64,000 bases of DNA, taken from positions 21,948,001 through 22,012,000 of the forward strand of contig OZ316896.1 in assembly GCA_973895155.1 (NCBI GenBank), read 5' to 3'. Both the position numbers and the translations under genes were made by a program. The notes beneath the pieces are model-generated. The model had not been told where the DNA came from and searched no databases. It saw only the letters and a program-made list of their open reading frames with translations. Shown one piece after another: positions 32,994 through 45,063 of this stretch (positions are counted from its first letter, which is position 1; each line of letters begins with the position of its first letter). Source of the stretch: Marsupella aquatica. Lineage: Eukaryota > Marchantiophyta.

Positions 32994-35900
32994 ATGATAG
33001 ACCCGGTGTCCATTTTATCGATGCCAATGGCAAAGATGATAGCCCTAGTGGACATGTTGTTGACGCTACCAGAATTGGTTGTAGCTGTTGTCGGAGGAGT
33101 GCTTCTACTGTGGGTGCTTAAAGTTAGGTCGAACTGGCGTAGAACAGGCACGAAGATCCAGGCTCGGCTTCCGCCAGGCTCGTTCGGGTGGCCAATTGTC
33201 GGGGAATCACTCGATTTTGCCCGAAATCCGGAAACGTTTGCTACTTCTCACCACAAGAGGTGCCAGTTATTTTTCAGATCCATCCTAGCTCTTCCATTAG
33301 TTTTAATCGATCGATCTATTTCAGTCTGCTGCATGCCCACGTAAATCCGGCCAAGAAAATCTTCCCTTCACTTAATGCCCGATAACTGATGAAGATAAAC
33401 CCATTGAGCGAGCTAGTTTCCCTCTAAGCATTAATCAGAGAAGAAACGCCATTTGTTTTGCCTTGCCAAATGGCCCCCACCAAGTCTAGGTCCTATGGAT
33501 GGTACATGTTGGCATTCATGGGACTAGGTACTCCTACTCAAACATCTCCTTCTATGGATAGGCCTGCGTGTGCAGCATAAAGTTTATCCGTGATCGATCG
33601 ATTAGAAACGATCAGCGTTTCCTAGATTATATTCAAAACGCTTGAACGATTTTATTGATGAGACTGACTGAGTGACTCACCGATGATTGTATGCAGATAT
33701 GGAAGCTTGTTCAAGTCCAATCTATTTCTAAAGCAGGCAATACTAGGAACGACACCCGACTTCGCGAGATTCGTCTGCAACAATACCCATCTCTTCATAA
33801 TGGAAGCGCCAGCAAATGTCAGAAACCTTGGAGCCAAGTCATTTGTCGTCAAAGATGGTCCAACGCACATGTCTGTCAAGAAGGTCCTCCAAAAGTCCCT
33901 GCTTCCAGAAGCACTCCGAAGTCAGGTCGAAATGCTGGAGACCATTGTTCTCCAGAATATGGCAACCTGGGGGCATTCTGGGACTGTTGTTGGACGAGAT
34001 GTGATGCGAAGGGTAGGCCCTCAAGCTCCGTTACTTCAACATTCATTTTACGTATATATTATGTTCGATCACTTTCTTCTAACCATTGCACAAAACTGTC
34101 CATGTTGCTGTAAATTTGACTTACGGCAGGTACGTTTTCAGGGCCCGATCTGTTTAGGCGTCCTTTTAAGTGTTAAGAGATTCAGAAGCATTTCAATCTC
34201 AGCAGACTGATTGCATGTTTTGCATTTGACAAGATTACTTTGGAGACGGCCGCGTACCTCCTCTTCGGAGTTCAGAATATCGGCAGCACACCCGCAGGAA
34301 ATTTCTGCATTAAAAACTTGGAGTTGCTCGGTCAGGCACTATTCACTTTTCCACTGAACTTTCCCGGATCTGCTTTGAACAAAGCCTATAAGGTACGCAC
34401 GCCATTCAATTCCATACCGATTGCATAAATAGGTCCCCCCCTCATGTTTAGGGTCTATTGTTGATAATTGTTGGCTGACAGATCTGAACTTAAGAACTGC
34501 ATGTGACCCTAGCTAGGTAGCTTCTCGATCCATGCCAAGCTACATTTGATTGAGCAAACATGATCGATTACTTGTCGATCATGTTTTCCGCAGTTTAATT
34601 GCCTGAGCTGACAAGAATCTCTTATCAGCTTTCGATAGGATAATATTGTTATTTTCTGATGAACTGATAGGAAAATATGCGTGATTTGAGTGATTGATTA
34701 TTGCGCAGCCAGCAATACTTTAATAGATAATTTAAGTTACATCGATTAGTTTAATAGCTGTGATGCACACCAGGAGTTTTGCTTTGTCAGCAGTTTGGTC
34801 AAGTGACGGGTGAACGTGAAACGCAAACTAGGAAACTGTACGTATCATCCGCTTGGATATTCCTGCAAAACTTCTAGGCGATCTGACTGCCGCCTCTCCG
34901 AACGTAAAAGCGACAAACTTCGCTCGAAGTTCCTCTACAGAGTCTGTTTGAGCGTGTGACTTACGTAGCGGTGTATATATGCCTTGGAAGCATATACTGT
35001 ACGTATAGTTTGGGGGATCCATGCATTGGATAGTTGTCTTGTTTCCTACACTTTCCAGTTCCTTGGACCAAAGCTGTCGCTCTTGGGCGGGGATCAATAA
35101 AGTGGTTTTGTTTAGAAATGATTAAAAATTCGCATGATATTCATGTATAGAACCCAGACAAAATTATATGCAAAACTTTATTAGTATATGAATTAATTAA
35201 GAGCTAAATAGAAATCGAATGGAAGAGCAAATTTAGATCTGTGAGACAAATATATCCCAAATGTACGTACAAGATAGCTCAATTTGGTAACTATCTTGGG
35301 GATATTTCATCTGGCTGCGCGTGTAGAGATCTATTGTAGAAATGATTGACTGGAAATAGAACCACAACATCCATTGTGGATATGATTGTTCAAAATAGAG
35401 AGAACTATAGAACTGAGTTCTGGATTACAAATAAGAATCGATGTCAAAGACAACTGCCAGTCGGTCAATAGCGAGAGCTCACTCATTCCATATATGCAAT
35501 CCACTTATATGGTGGGATCAGTTTTCAGCGAGTAAATTCAGGGCCCTCCATTTTTTACACCCTCAGATCTTGATGACGATCGATTCACATCTTTCTATTG
35601 ATCCATGTCTATATATATATGATCAGACAAAATCGTATGCCTGATTTGATCAGTCGCAGCGAGGAATTCAGGAAGCTGCATTTCCTGATATATATATATA
35701 TATATATATAGGAAGCTGACAATTTGTACGTTGTACCTGTGCACCATGCAGGCAAAGGAAGGTCTGAATTCGTTTATTAAGGATCTCTTAGAAGAGAGGA
35801 GGGGCCGAGAGAACACCTGGACCGACATGTTGGGAACTCTGTTAGCAGCTAAGGACGATCCTAATGCTCCAGAAGATGTGCAGAATATTGAGGAGGACGC

Positions 35901-37838
35901 AGTACTTGACAATCTTGTAGGAATGTGGTTCGGTTTCTATGAAACCACCTCCACGACTCTTACATGGATCCTGAAGTTTCTCGCCGAGAATCCGGAGGTT
36001 TCTCGACGTATTCAGGTATTCGATGATCTGTTGGAACTCCTCAAGGATCATTTTGAGTCTCGATTTCAGTCCTTTTGATGTTATCAGTGCAGATTGAGCA
36101 TCATTCACTCTAATCAATCCGACCAGATCCACTGGAATGATCGGTGTCATTTTTATCAGAATGAGCCCCTGCATGTCGTTATGTGAGCATCCCAGTACTG
36201 CTAAAGTTATCTCAGTCTTGAAGACGCGCGGGCAAACGACTCGATGACATTCATCCTAAACTCAGACTCTTATTGTGTATGTTTAATCTGGCCTGGCTCG
36301 CAGGCAGAGCAAGAAGAGATCCTGAAAGGCAAAGACCACTCAGTCAACGGGCCCAGGCTTGATTGGAACGATATAAAAAAAATGGTTTACACACAAAAGG
36401 TACATGACATCCATGAATCTCGGAACAAAAACCCTCATCAGCTGATCTGCTGACTAACGTCGTTCTTTCCATCTTCCCGGTCACATGCGCTTACAATATT
36501 TGAGTCGTCCTTTCCCCAGTAAGTTGTTATAGGTGACATTACCTGACGTTGTCTGGAGTTTGTTGACGCAGTTTTTTAAGGAGTTACAAAGGATAATCTC
36601 ACTCGGCGTTATAGTGCCAAGAACGGCAACTCAAGACGTTGAGTACAACGGTGAGCAAAGATTCATAATGCTCTGTGGTGCCATTTTACCAAGCATTCCG
36701 TTGATAGTTCAATGTGTCCTGGTGAACGGATCGAATGAATGGTAGTAGATCTGAGAATTGGTCCCGAGATTGACTCTGGACCCCCCTGTACCTATCTATA
36801 AACTAGATCATAGCTTGGTCTGACGCCGAAAATGTGGATGGATCAACTTCAACTTTAATGTCAGCATTAACGTCAAATATATTTAGATTGACGGGTAGAT
36901 TGAATGTACTAGCTGCGCTGATCACATTGATTGATTTCCTCCATAAATCTGCATGCAGGTTACCTTATACCAAAGGGGTGGGCAGTATTTCCAATGCTCA
37001 ATTTCATTCACTCGGATCCTGACATATATCCTGATCCAAAGACTTTTAATCCCGATCGTTTCGATGTAAGTCAACTTTTGTCAACAGTCATCAGGCAGGC
37101 TTAATTTTGTTCTCCTTCAATATATTGCTAGAGGTGACGGTAATTTTATCATTTTCTTTTCAGTTGAAGAATCATCTTTTGACAGCTGATGCCCGCATTT
37201 CAGGACCCGCCCAAACCCTACACTTATCTACCATTCAGCTCAGGACCTCATATGTGCCCGGGGGTTGAAATTGCAAAGCTGATTTCGTTCATCTTGATCC
37301 ACCATCTCACTACGTCCTACATGTAAGTGGAATTAGTTTTTTTACTTCAAATTGTAAGTTAGCAGCTGAGAAGACATCGCAAGGAGATCTGAATGACTGA
37401 ATTCTTGACTTGGAACTTTGATTTTCCACTCCCTACACCACTCTGGAATTCGAGGACCTGCCGGACCTCAAATCGATACTACCCCTCATGTTTACCATAG
37501 CTCCTCATCGGAATGAGAAGGACGAAGGGCAACACTGCTTTCTTTGAATAATTTTGTTATCATTGAGGGCGCGCTTTATGCAATGTTAGCTAAAGCCCCA
37601 ACTTACCCCAAGGCAGGGGCTTACAATCTTACACCCCTGTTCCCATCGGGCTTGCTCCAGGTTAGTGTGCTTGGGGCAACAGCTTTATCTTTTATGTTTG
37701 AAAGTTTGACATTAATTTGCATTGTTGCGTGGGAATCTGTCCAGATTCAGGAGGGCAGGACCTGATCAAGGAATAGAGCGCAGACCTTTTCCAATTCCAA
37801 GTGGGGGTTACCCAATCAACATTTGCCGACGGAACTGA
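32994..37838 (+). CDS. Cytochrome P450, CYP85 clan, nine exons
   Basis: Model: join(32994..33259, 33697..34012, 34234..34392, 35752..36015, 36304..36399, 36572..36650, 36959..37065, 37204..37322, 37745..37838), 499 residues, one uninterrupted frame. In order it shows a hydrophobic N-terminal anchor (about 17-43) and the proline-rich hinge LPPGSFGWPIVGESL (59-73). The I-helix is FGFYETTSTT (307-316), ExxR is ELQR (371-374) and the PERF-like motif is NPDRF (424-428). The haem loop is FSSGPHMCPG with C447, and the tail is PFPIPSGGYPIN. The hinge and C-terminus are typical of the CYP85 clan (brassinosteroid, abscisic acid and terpenoid oxidases such as CYP716 and CYP90). The family within the clan cannot be fixed by eye. 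The usual Arg of the haem loop is His (H445), and the usual A/GGxDTT is GFYETT. An AT microsatellite (35689-35710) lies in intron 3. Confidence 0.9.
35689..35710. repeat. (TA)n microsatellite in P450 intron 3
   Basis: About eleven TA dinucleotides, flanked on both sides by GGAAGCTG. Confidence 0.9.
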
Positions 37839-38489
37839 TTCTTTTTAATTAAGTGAGAGTGATAATACATCCTGGAATTAGGTGGGCTTCTGGTTGATCA
37901 AAGTTGAAGGAGGATTGAAGCCAGTCACTATTTTCCCCTGACCGGATAGACTTCGATTCCAGTAGCTTAAATTCCAGGGTATCGATTTTTTTCAATGTTC
38001 ATCACTTGAATATATAGGGGTGCAAGAGTTTTATCCGCGTCTACTTCTCCCTAGCATTCATTTGGATCTTGAGTTGCCGATTGGATAGCAGAAACTCGGT
38101 CCCATAAGATGTACACATATAGCGTTATTTTTCCTTCCAAATTTGAATAAAAGTTGTTTCCGATTATCTACACACTGTCTAAGTATATTTATTTTGCTTC
38201 CCTTGCAAAATGAGTTGAATCAAAATATCAAATGACTCCTTATGTTTGATGGCCATCGAGAACTTCTCGGAGACCACGCCTCATAAGATCTTCTGTTCCT
38301 TGTCGAGACCTGCAATGATGACACTTTTCATTCGTTTGTCTGTTGATCCCCCACAAGCCTGACTCTGTCAACTAACTGACCTGCACATTAATTCCGGGTT
38401 GCCTTAGTTACCGATTTGATATATGGAGGACTAGTCCATGTCGAGACAATTTCTATAGCCTGAGCTTACGTAGTGTTTTGTCCTGTTAA
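37839..38489. other. P450 3' flank
   Basis: No coding exon is recognised. The first part is probably the P450 3' untranslated region (AATAAAAG near 38146 could serve as a polyadenylation signal). Confidence 0.35.
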
Positions 38490-39230
38490 ATGTTAAAGCT
38501 TCGAACCCGCCACTCGGGGCTTGCACAAGTTCCAAAGGTGGACATGGTATTACTATTATTACTGTTTCCAATTAAGTCCAGTAGTGGTTGTGTGAATGCT
38601 TTCAGGACCATCACAAGTCAGAGTGGAGATGGACATTGCCCATTACCTGTACGTTTGTAAATTCTTCATTATCAGATCTTGGAAATTTTGAAATCGAGCC
38701 AGTTCATTTGAAAGATTGCATGGCGCGCATGCAGCTCCCCGATAATGGTTCCATTTATGATCAACTAAAGAACAAATGAATGCTTTCACATCTCTAACTT
38801 CACCTAGAAGTAAGAAGTGATCTCAAGTAGCTAGTAGACAAATCTTTAAGTCTACGCGACCGTGTGATTGATAAAGTTAATAAGCATCATTTGCTCTACA
38901 TTCGTACCAAATGATAGTCGTCCCGCCTGCCTTTCCAGAAATAGGTTCAATCCAAAGAAATTCTGACTCCAAGACGTAGATACCAAAGTTTCCCATGAGT
39001 CAGATCGAGCAAGGAAATGTGCATAACTTGGCGTAACCGATGGATCGAACGCCATTCCCGATCATTAATGTATTGGGTTTCTCAACGTACGCCAATTGCG
39101 GTGAAACATGTGATGACAGAATTGAGAAGACTCTCACAGGAAGGTAGCTCAGCACTTCTCCGAAACGACTACAATCATTGGTTAGAGATAGTATATCCTT
39201 ACAGAATCGAATTGTCTCATCTACAACAGG
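38490..39230 (-). pseudogene. Decayed gene remnant, copy B, unidentified
   Basis: Aligns with 24090-24820: GAACCCGCCACTCGGGGCTTG against GACCCGCCACACGCGGCTTG, TGAATGCTTTCAG, CCAAAGTTTCCCA and GGTAGCTCAGCA. The minus-strand frame 38852-39055 encodes FDPSVTPSYAHFLARSDSWE and then TLVSTSWSQNFFGLNLFL, which is the best preserved version of this unidentified protein. The segment matching the tail of copy A is frame-broken. Confidence 0.45.
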
Positions 39231-39239
39231 AATAAAAGG

Positions 39240-39640
39240 ACTCGATCGAGGCTTGACTAGTAATCCGGGGACAAAGGCAGGGTTATTGGCGTGAACATCA
39301 ATCTATGATGATCGAGCTAACTTCTATCCTGGTCCGAAAGGGGGTAGTAATCTAGTCCATTACTATTGACTTACCCTATTCAGTTGTCTTCATGCTTTCC
39401 GTGTCGTGTCCACTTCGTTAAATGACAAGGAGATCCTGTAGTTCGTCCTCCTTCAATCCTGTCAAAAGTCTGTCAAAAAGGAGTAATACTTGACGTTCCC
39501 TCGTCGGATCTGGGACCGTGGCAAGCTATGAAATGGTAATCCCTTCTAGCAGGTAACAGGAGAGGCCATGTCACCTCGAACGGCGTGCAAGGGGCTATAA
39601 TTGCCCATCTCTAATCTGAAGATCTTCTATGAGATGTCCT
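39240..39640 (-). pseudogene. Integrator subunit 9-like remnant, copy B
   Basis: Aligns with the C-terminal exon at 62.37-62.72 kb (CTTCTATCCTGG, AGTTGTCTTCATG, TTCAATCCTGTCAA, GGCAAGCTATG, TGCCCATCTCTAATCTG). Frame-shifting indels interrupt it. Upstream exons, present in copy A, are not seen; the retrotransposon sits on that side, so insertion may have separated or removed them. Confidence 0.6.
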
Positions 39641-40018
39641 CCCGGTGCTCTTTCCAAAAACATGACTGTGTGAGTGTATGTGTTTACTTGGATCACTCGA
39701 CCTCATGTAGGGATCTGGCATCAGAAGCTTTACTTTAAATCAATGGTGAAGTGGTAAATCAATGGTGAAGTGACTGAAGTGGTATAATACATACTTTTTA
39801 CAGAAAAAGGCCAAATAGAGTACAAAAGAATAAACAAGAGAGGTCCCAAGTGGACAAAACCAAACGAAAAAGAAGTGAGCAAGAGGAAACCCTAAAAACC
39901 AAGAAAGAGGAACTAAAAGAAGTGAGCAAAAGGAAACCCCTAAAAACCAAGAAAGAGAAACTAAAACTACCGCAAATGGACCGAGGTCCTCATCATACCT
40001 AGCAAATGTGGCAACAAG
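39641..40018 (-). other. 3' flank of the retrotransposon
   Basis: On the minus strand this follows the ORF stop. It contains a direct duplication of about 47 bp around TTTAGTTCCTCTTTCTTGGT (near 39860-39965). An exact 3' end, poly(A) tail or target-site duplication could not be fixed. AATCAATGGTGAAGTG is duplicated near 39738-39770. Confidence 0.45.
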
Positions 40019-43000
40019 CTAGTGGTCTACATCAAGTGTCGAAACTAGATCGGCAAGTGGGACAGGAATGTCCTCTACGGGGGCTAGCCGTTGCGGAGTC
40101 ACACTAGCACCCACTGTCAAAGATCGACGATAGACGGCCCGAGCTTGAGCACGCTGTAAAGTGACTGAAATGCGTTGGCAAAAGTGCGTGGTCAAAACAG
40201 ATAGCGGGGGCCCGGTGGGACCCATCCGGCCATGAACATCCCGAGCAGCTTGGCGAAGAAGCCCGTCGAACTGATGATGGAGACGCCCAAATATCTCAAG
40301 AGCAAGGGGCAGGAAGCTATCAGATGAAGCTCGTGCAGCATATTTGGCCTCCTTCGTTGTTGCTGCTCGTGATGCTGCTGCCCCTGCCGTTGTTGCCGCT
40401 GTCCCAATGATGTCTTGGCGCAATGGGTTTGCCACCACTACATCTGCCAAAGTACGGTGACCGTCACGGACCATGGTAAGATCCACCCGTAACCGCTGTG
40501 ATGGAGGACCAGGTAACTCGAGCACCATCTCCCGCCGCACGCAGACCAAAGAGCCAGAGAGAACCTGAGCAGTCGCATCTCTCACAGCGTCGTGAACAAA
40601 AATGGTTTCGCCACCCAAACTGCATCGAAGAAGATGGACACCTGTGGCATCACAAGGCTTCCCACAAGTGCAAGTAGGAGGTAAACCAGCAAGAAGTGGG
40701 TGGGGCAAGCCCATACGAAGACGCATGGCTGTCGCAAACTCCGCTGAAGACATCCGCAAGTGAGGAATGACTGGATTGGCCTGAAGCCAGCCTCCTGCGC
40801 CCTTCCCTCCGGAAGAAAGAATCCAAGCTCGGTCCGTGTCAGGTGCCTCAGTGAGGATGCTGGAAAGGGTGAAAGCGTGCATACGCCCAGCAAGGTCTGC
40901 CTGAAGACGGACGGGGTCCAAGGATAAAAACTCCTGGAATGAAGGTAACGCAGCTCGAACAGGATCGGGTAATGATGACCGCGCCGTGCGCAAATGAACC
41001 TGAAATGGGAGGGAACCCTCCTCGACCTCCATGAGAGACGAAAGTAAAAAAGGTCGATCCTCAGTAAGGAAACGATCTGCCAACAATGAGAAGGCGGCCG
41101 CCCACGCGCCCAAGAAGGCCAAAGGTGCAAGGCGCTCAGTGGAAGTAAGCCCAAAACCACCGTGAGAAATAGGAAGACTGAGCTGTCGATGAAGCCACGG
41201 AGATGAGAGCAAAGTACCTGGCCCTAAAAGAGAGGCCAAAGTCTCACGAATGGAGACATCAAACGCTCGGAGGTGTAGATAAAGATCCTCGGTAGGGGGA
41301 TGCGTCCGAGCCAAATAGGACGCACGAGGGTGGATGCATCTCAACAACAACCCAAATGCTGCCTGAGAGTCTGCTAACTTAGGGAGCATAGGAGTAGGGG
41401 CTAAGGCAGCCTGGAGAGCGTCAGCAATGAAAGATGAGCAAAAGGAGGCGGTACCGACTGGGGAGCCAAGGACCCGAAGACCGTCGGCTGGACGTAAGAA
41501 CCCAGGGGGAAGCGCAAGATCAGAGGGTAACCCAGCTGGACTCCATGCACGACTCTTCACCGGCTGAACTCGTAAATCGAGGCCCAACAAATGGGTGGAA
41601 AGGGTGGCGAGGGCAGAAGTAAAAGCAACAGGTGGACCAATGATGTGGGTGTCATCTGAAAGGGCTAGGGAGGGGAAGATACACTGGGGGTGGGCCGCGG
41701 AGGCTTCCCGTAAAGCAGTAAAATGGGCAATGGCAAAAAGAGGCCCACCCAAAGGGTCACCCTGACGTGTACCTTCTGCAGAAGAAAGAGTAGTATACAC
41801 TCCTGTAGAGGTGTGATGACTATAGAAGAGGGGGGCCTCGAACCCATAAAAACAACGGACAAAGGGGATAAGGGACTGGATGTCTGGATCCGCTGCCCTC
41901 AAAGCATGAAAAATTGCTACCCGAGAAACCGTATTGAAAGCATTGGAGACATCAACCTGGAGGACAACCCAATCAGGGTGGAGGTCCAAGGTAGTACGAA
42001 TACCCGCAATAACTGTCTCACAACCGCCAGGAACGCCCACTGCAAACTGATGTGGAGAGAGATGGTCCGATAGTGCAGAGCGATACTGCGATGAAAGTGT
42101 GCGAGACACCAGACGAAGAAAACCCTCTCCAATAGCTATGGGCCGAACACCCGGTGAAGACTTAGCCATGGCCAATAAACGAGAAGCACTCAAAAGCCGA
42201 GAGACGGCAGGAGGCAAACGGCCGGCAGCAATACACTGGCAAAAGGAGAAGAAAACTGGAAAACCAGACTGAGGATCCTCAGGGGGGAATAAATCACGAA
42301 AATGCTCAAAGACATAGCCAAAGGGGCCACCAGCCGCGCAACGCGGAGCATGGAGGAAAGCATAGGTGAAGTGGTCCCTACTAAATTGAAGATCCTCCTC
42401 AGGCTCAAAATCCTCCACGAACAAAGGGAGCTGATCATAGGGCTGCGGATGGAGATCCTGAAGGGCCGTCAAGGTGACCTCGCCAGGGGGGGCTGGTGTG
42501 GTGGGAGAAAGGGCCTAGACCGCACGGCGATATTCACCAGCCTGGGCTAAACGACAAGAGCGACGAAGACGTCTATGCTCTGGAGGATGAGAGTGGCAAG
42601 CTGGGTCAGACAAAGCACGGGTAGTAAAGGAACGGGCCCGAAGAAAGTACTCTTCCTGAAGCTGTTCCCAATCTCCCCGCAGAAAACGATGGATACGAGA
42701 GGCAGTCTCACGATGACCCACGCGACCACCGTGACTAGGGAGGGTACTAAGAGTCCACTGTGGAAAAAGCATGAGTAAAGACCAATAGGAGACCTCGATA
42801 GGATGCGCCAAGATAAGCTGCATGAGTTGCAACAAGGATGACCGAACTAATGGGCGCAACGCTAGTGGGATGTGGTTATAAAGGCAAGGTCTAATGTACC
42901 CTGGATGGTAGGCTGGAAGGGGGTCTAGAGAGCGAACCCAACTCCATGCCTGCTTGGAAGCCTCCAAGGAAGGAGGGGCAGAGCTAACTGGGTCAAGAGG

Positions 43001-43290
43001 GGGCTGGGGCTGGGATTGTGCTTGCTGGCGACGTTGGCACCGGCCCCGCCCACGGTGATGAGGAAGGGAGAGGCCAACCCAGCCACACTCAGGACAAGTA
43101 TGCAGGGGACGCTCGTCTGGGGAGGGAGCAGGGAACGACTGGACAGGAGGTGGGGGGGAACCGACGTGGATGAAGAGGCCGGAGGGGGATGCTGGAGGGG
43201 TGGAGGGGGAATGGGGTGGGGAGAGGAGCCAGGGCGTCGATGGGGTGGGCAGTAGACTGGGGGGACTGGCAGAGCATCGGGCATGGGGTC
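40019..43290 (-). mobile_element. Non-LTR retrotransposon with R2-type restriction-like endonuclease
   Basis: The minus strand is open from about 43290 to 40019 apart from one in-frame TAG at 42515-42517. Upstream of it lies HTCPECGWVGLSLPHH, a zinc-finger-like segment, in a Pro-rich context. Downstream (817 codons, numbered from 42472) are the reverse transcriptase motifs LQVDVSNAFNTVSR (motif A, D174), EGTRQGDPLGGPLF (motif B) and LALSDDTHIIG (motif C, S272-D273-D274). Near the C-terminus is CTCGKPCDATGVHLLRC (601-617), the CCHC motif. It is followed by LRVDLTM (D664), LADVVVANP (D677) and KEAKY (K710), matching the PD-(D/E)xK endonuclease of R2/NeSL/CRE-type elements. No apurinic endonuclease domain is seen. 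Flanks are not rDNA. The usual F/Y/A before DD is Ser here. The start codon of the full protein is not clear because the frame upstream of 43290 closes. Confidence 0.85.
42515..42517 (-). other. In-frame amber stop in the retrotransposon ORF
   Basis: The triplet TAG interrupts ...GEYRRAV-stop-ALSPTTPAP... without any shift of frame. The frames on either side belong to the same protein. A single substitution would explain it, making this copy recently inactivated or dependent on read-through. Confidence 0.85.
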
Positions 43291-44524
43291 ATCACGAAGA
43301 TGAGAGAGATCCAATGAAGAAGAGCAAACACAAAGGCGACCACGAGGCGGGGGGAGGAGGGGGTAGAACTGTGTGGGGGGGCTGGGCGCTTGCCCCGCGC
43401 CAACACTCTCAACGTAGACATGACAGGTCGCAACCCGATAAAAGCAAAAGCGCATCAAGAAGCGACAAAAGGCCCAACCAAGACATGTGAAAAGAAAGGG
43501 AAGGCTATGGAGAGAGCCCACCGTCAAAATCTGAGAAACGGCGCCACCGCTAGCCTAGAAAACCGTTGAGCACGTGCAGGCACAGCCGGGAACAAAGCTG
43601 GAGCACTCGTCGATGTGTCCGTTGAGGAGTCGGTGCGAGTGAATATCTCTCCGCTGATTTGAGCGTGCTGCTACAGCTCCCGAAGATGGTGCAATGCAAA
43701 CTGGTCCACTAAACTTGGCAAAAGCCACCTTGTCAAAACTGAAGAAGAAAGGCAACCACCAATCGGAGGAGAAACGTGGCAATACAGAATGCTCCAAAGC
43801 TGATCAAGGGAAACCGTCACCAAAAATGGAGGAGTAAATCAGAATCGTAATCGGAGCCGAAAGTGGTTGATATGTCACCAAAAGGACCGCGGTAGGGATA
43901 GATGTTGCACTCCCGGACAAGAGCTGGCCAAATCACATGAGAATGTCGGATTCCGTGAACGAGGAACTGCTACAGGACCCCAAAGCTAATTGAAAGTGAG
44001 AACGGTGGAAATTGAAGAAAAAACGTGAGAGCTAATCAAAGTCCAATCGGGGCAATAGGAGACCAATTGGACCGCTCTTGGGATCAATCTGATGCGCCCG
44101 GAGAAGAGCTATACAAAGCACTTGAGAAATCTGAAATCCGTGAAAGATTGACCAAGATATGACCGTCGAAAGGAAGACAAAAATCGCAGAAAAATGACTG
44201 AAAAAGGGCGAAAACGAATGTGACCATAAGTATGTCGATACGGCACCGTTTTGGACATGTTTTATATTGATTTGATGCGCCTCGGCAAGAGCAAGCTAAT
44301 GCAACTGAGAAAACTGGATTCCAAGAAAAATTGAGTGCGGGAGGGTAGTCGAAGTGGCGCAAAAACTGTGCTACAGTCTGAACTCCATAGCCAGGAGCTC
44401 AAAGACCTAAGACCTAACTATCCCCAAGTTGCCGTCAATCTCCACTGCACAAATTGTGAAATATACATCACACTGCACAAAGGCAGAAAACGCGGAACCG
44501 GGAGACATGAAACTAAGGAAAAGT
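43291..44524 (-). repeat. Imperfect tandem repeat of about 185 bp upstream of the retrotransposon ORF
   Basis: GATGTTGCACTCCCGGACAAGAGCTGGCCAAA (43901), GATGCGCCCGGAGAAGAGCTATACAAA (44091) and GATGCGCCTCGGCAAGAGCAAGCTAA (44274) begin equivalent units, each followed by TGAGAA and GATTCC or AATCCGTGAA. A partial earlier unit near 43.67-43.89 kb shares GCTCCAAAGCTGATCAA. Being 5' of the ORF on the minus strand, this may be the element's repeated promoter region. No other gene is seen in the interval; an open frame on the same strand (42925-43527) is Pro-rich and may be a frameshifted N-terminus. Confidence 0.55.
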
Positions 44525-45063
44525 GATGACTAATTGTAAAAGCAAAAACAGGAGATCTGAAATTCTTGCACATACACAAATTTATTCATGACACTCTGGT
44601 TGAGATCGTTGGGCAGGGGTTGTGAACTCAAAGTTGTCTCATTATACTCCAGCAAAACTGCCACTGACTTTGAGCAAATTAAAGCCCATTTGTCAGTTTC
44701 ACCCCCCAATCTTTCAGTCCTGAGTATTCAACAGAGAGACTACCGTCTACTCACCCTGGATCTGTGAATGGTAAAATGAATGGTAAAATGAAAGGTGATC
44801 GCTAATTGTTAAAAGCAAAAAAGGTGATATGAAATTCTTGCACAGACACAAATTTATTCATGACCCTCTGGTTGAGATCATGTGTGTTGGCAGTGTCATG
44901 GACTCAAACTTGTCTCATTTTGGTTGTCTCATTCTACTCCAGTATAGCTGCCAATGAATGAGTTTGAGAAAATCAAAACCCACATGTCAATTTCATCCCC
45001 CATTTTTCAAATCTTGTGTAATCCAAGTGAGAGACAACCCTCAACTCACCCTGAATCCGTGCC
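44525..45063. repeat. About 272-bp tandem duplication
   Basis: Units start GATGACTAATTGTAAAAGCA (44525) and GATCGCTAATTGTTAAAAGC (44797). They share TGAAATTCTTGCACA, CAAATTTATTCATGAC, CTCTGGTTGAGATC and an ending ACTCACCCTGRATCYGTG. Divergence is moderate. No coding content is recognised. Confidence 0.85.

Noticed and set aside
40582-41160. 192-codon frame on the - strand and other long frames at 41.7-42.6 kb
   Set aside because: They overlap the retrotransposon ORF in other frames and show no domains; long shadows are expected in this GC-rich ORF.
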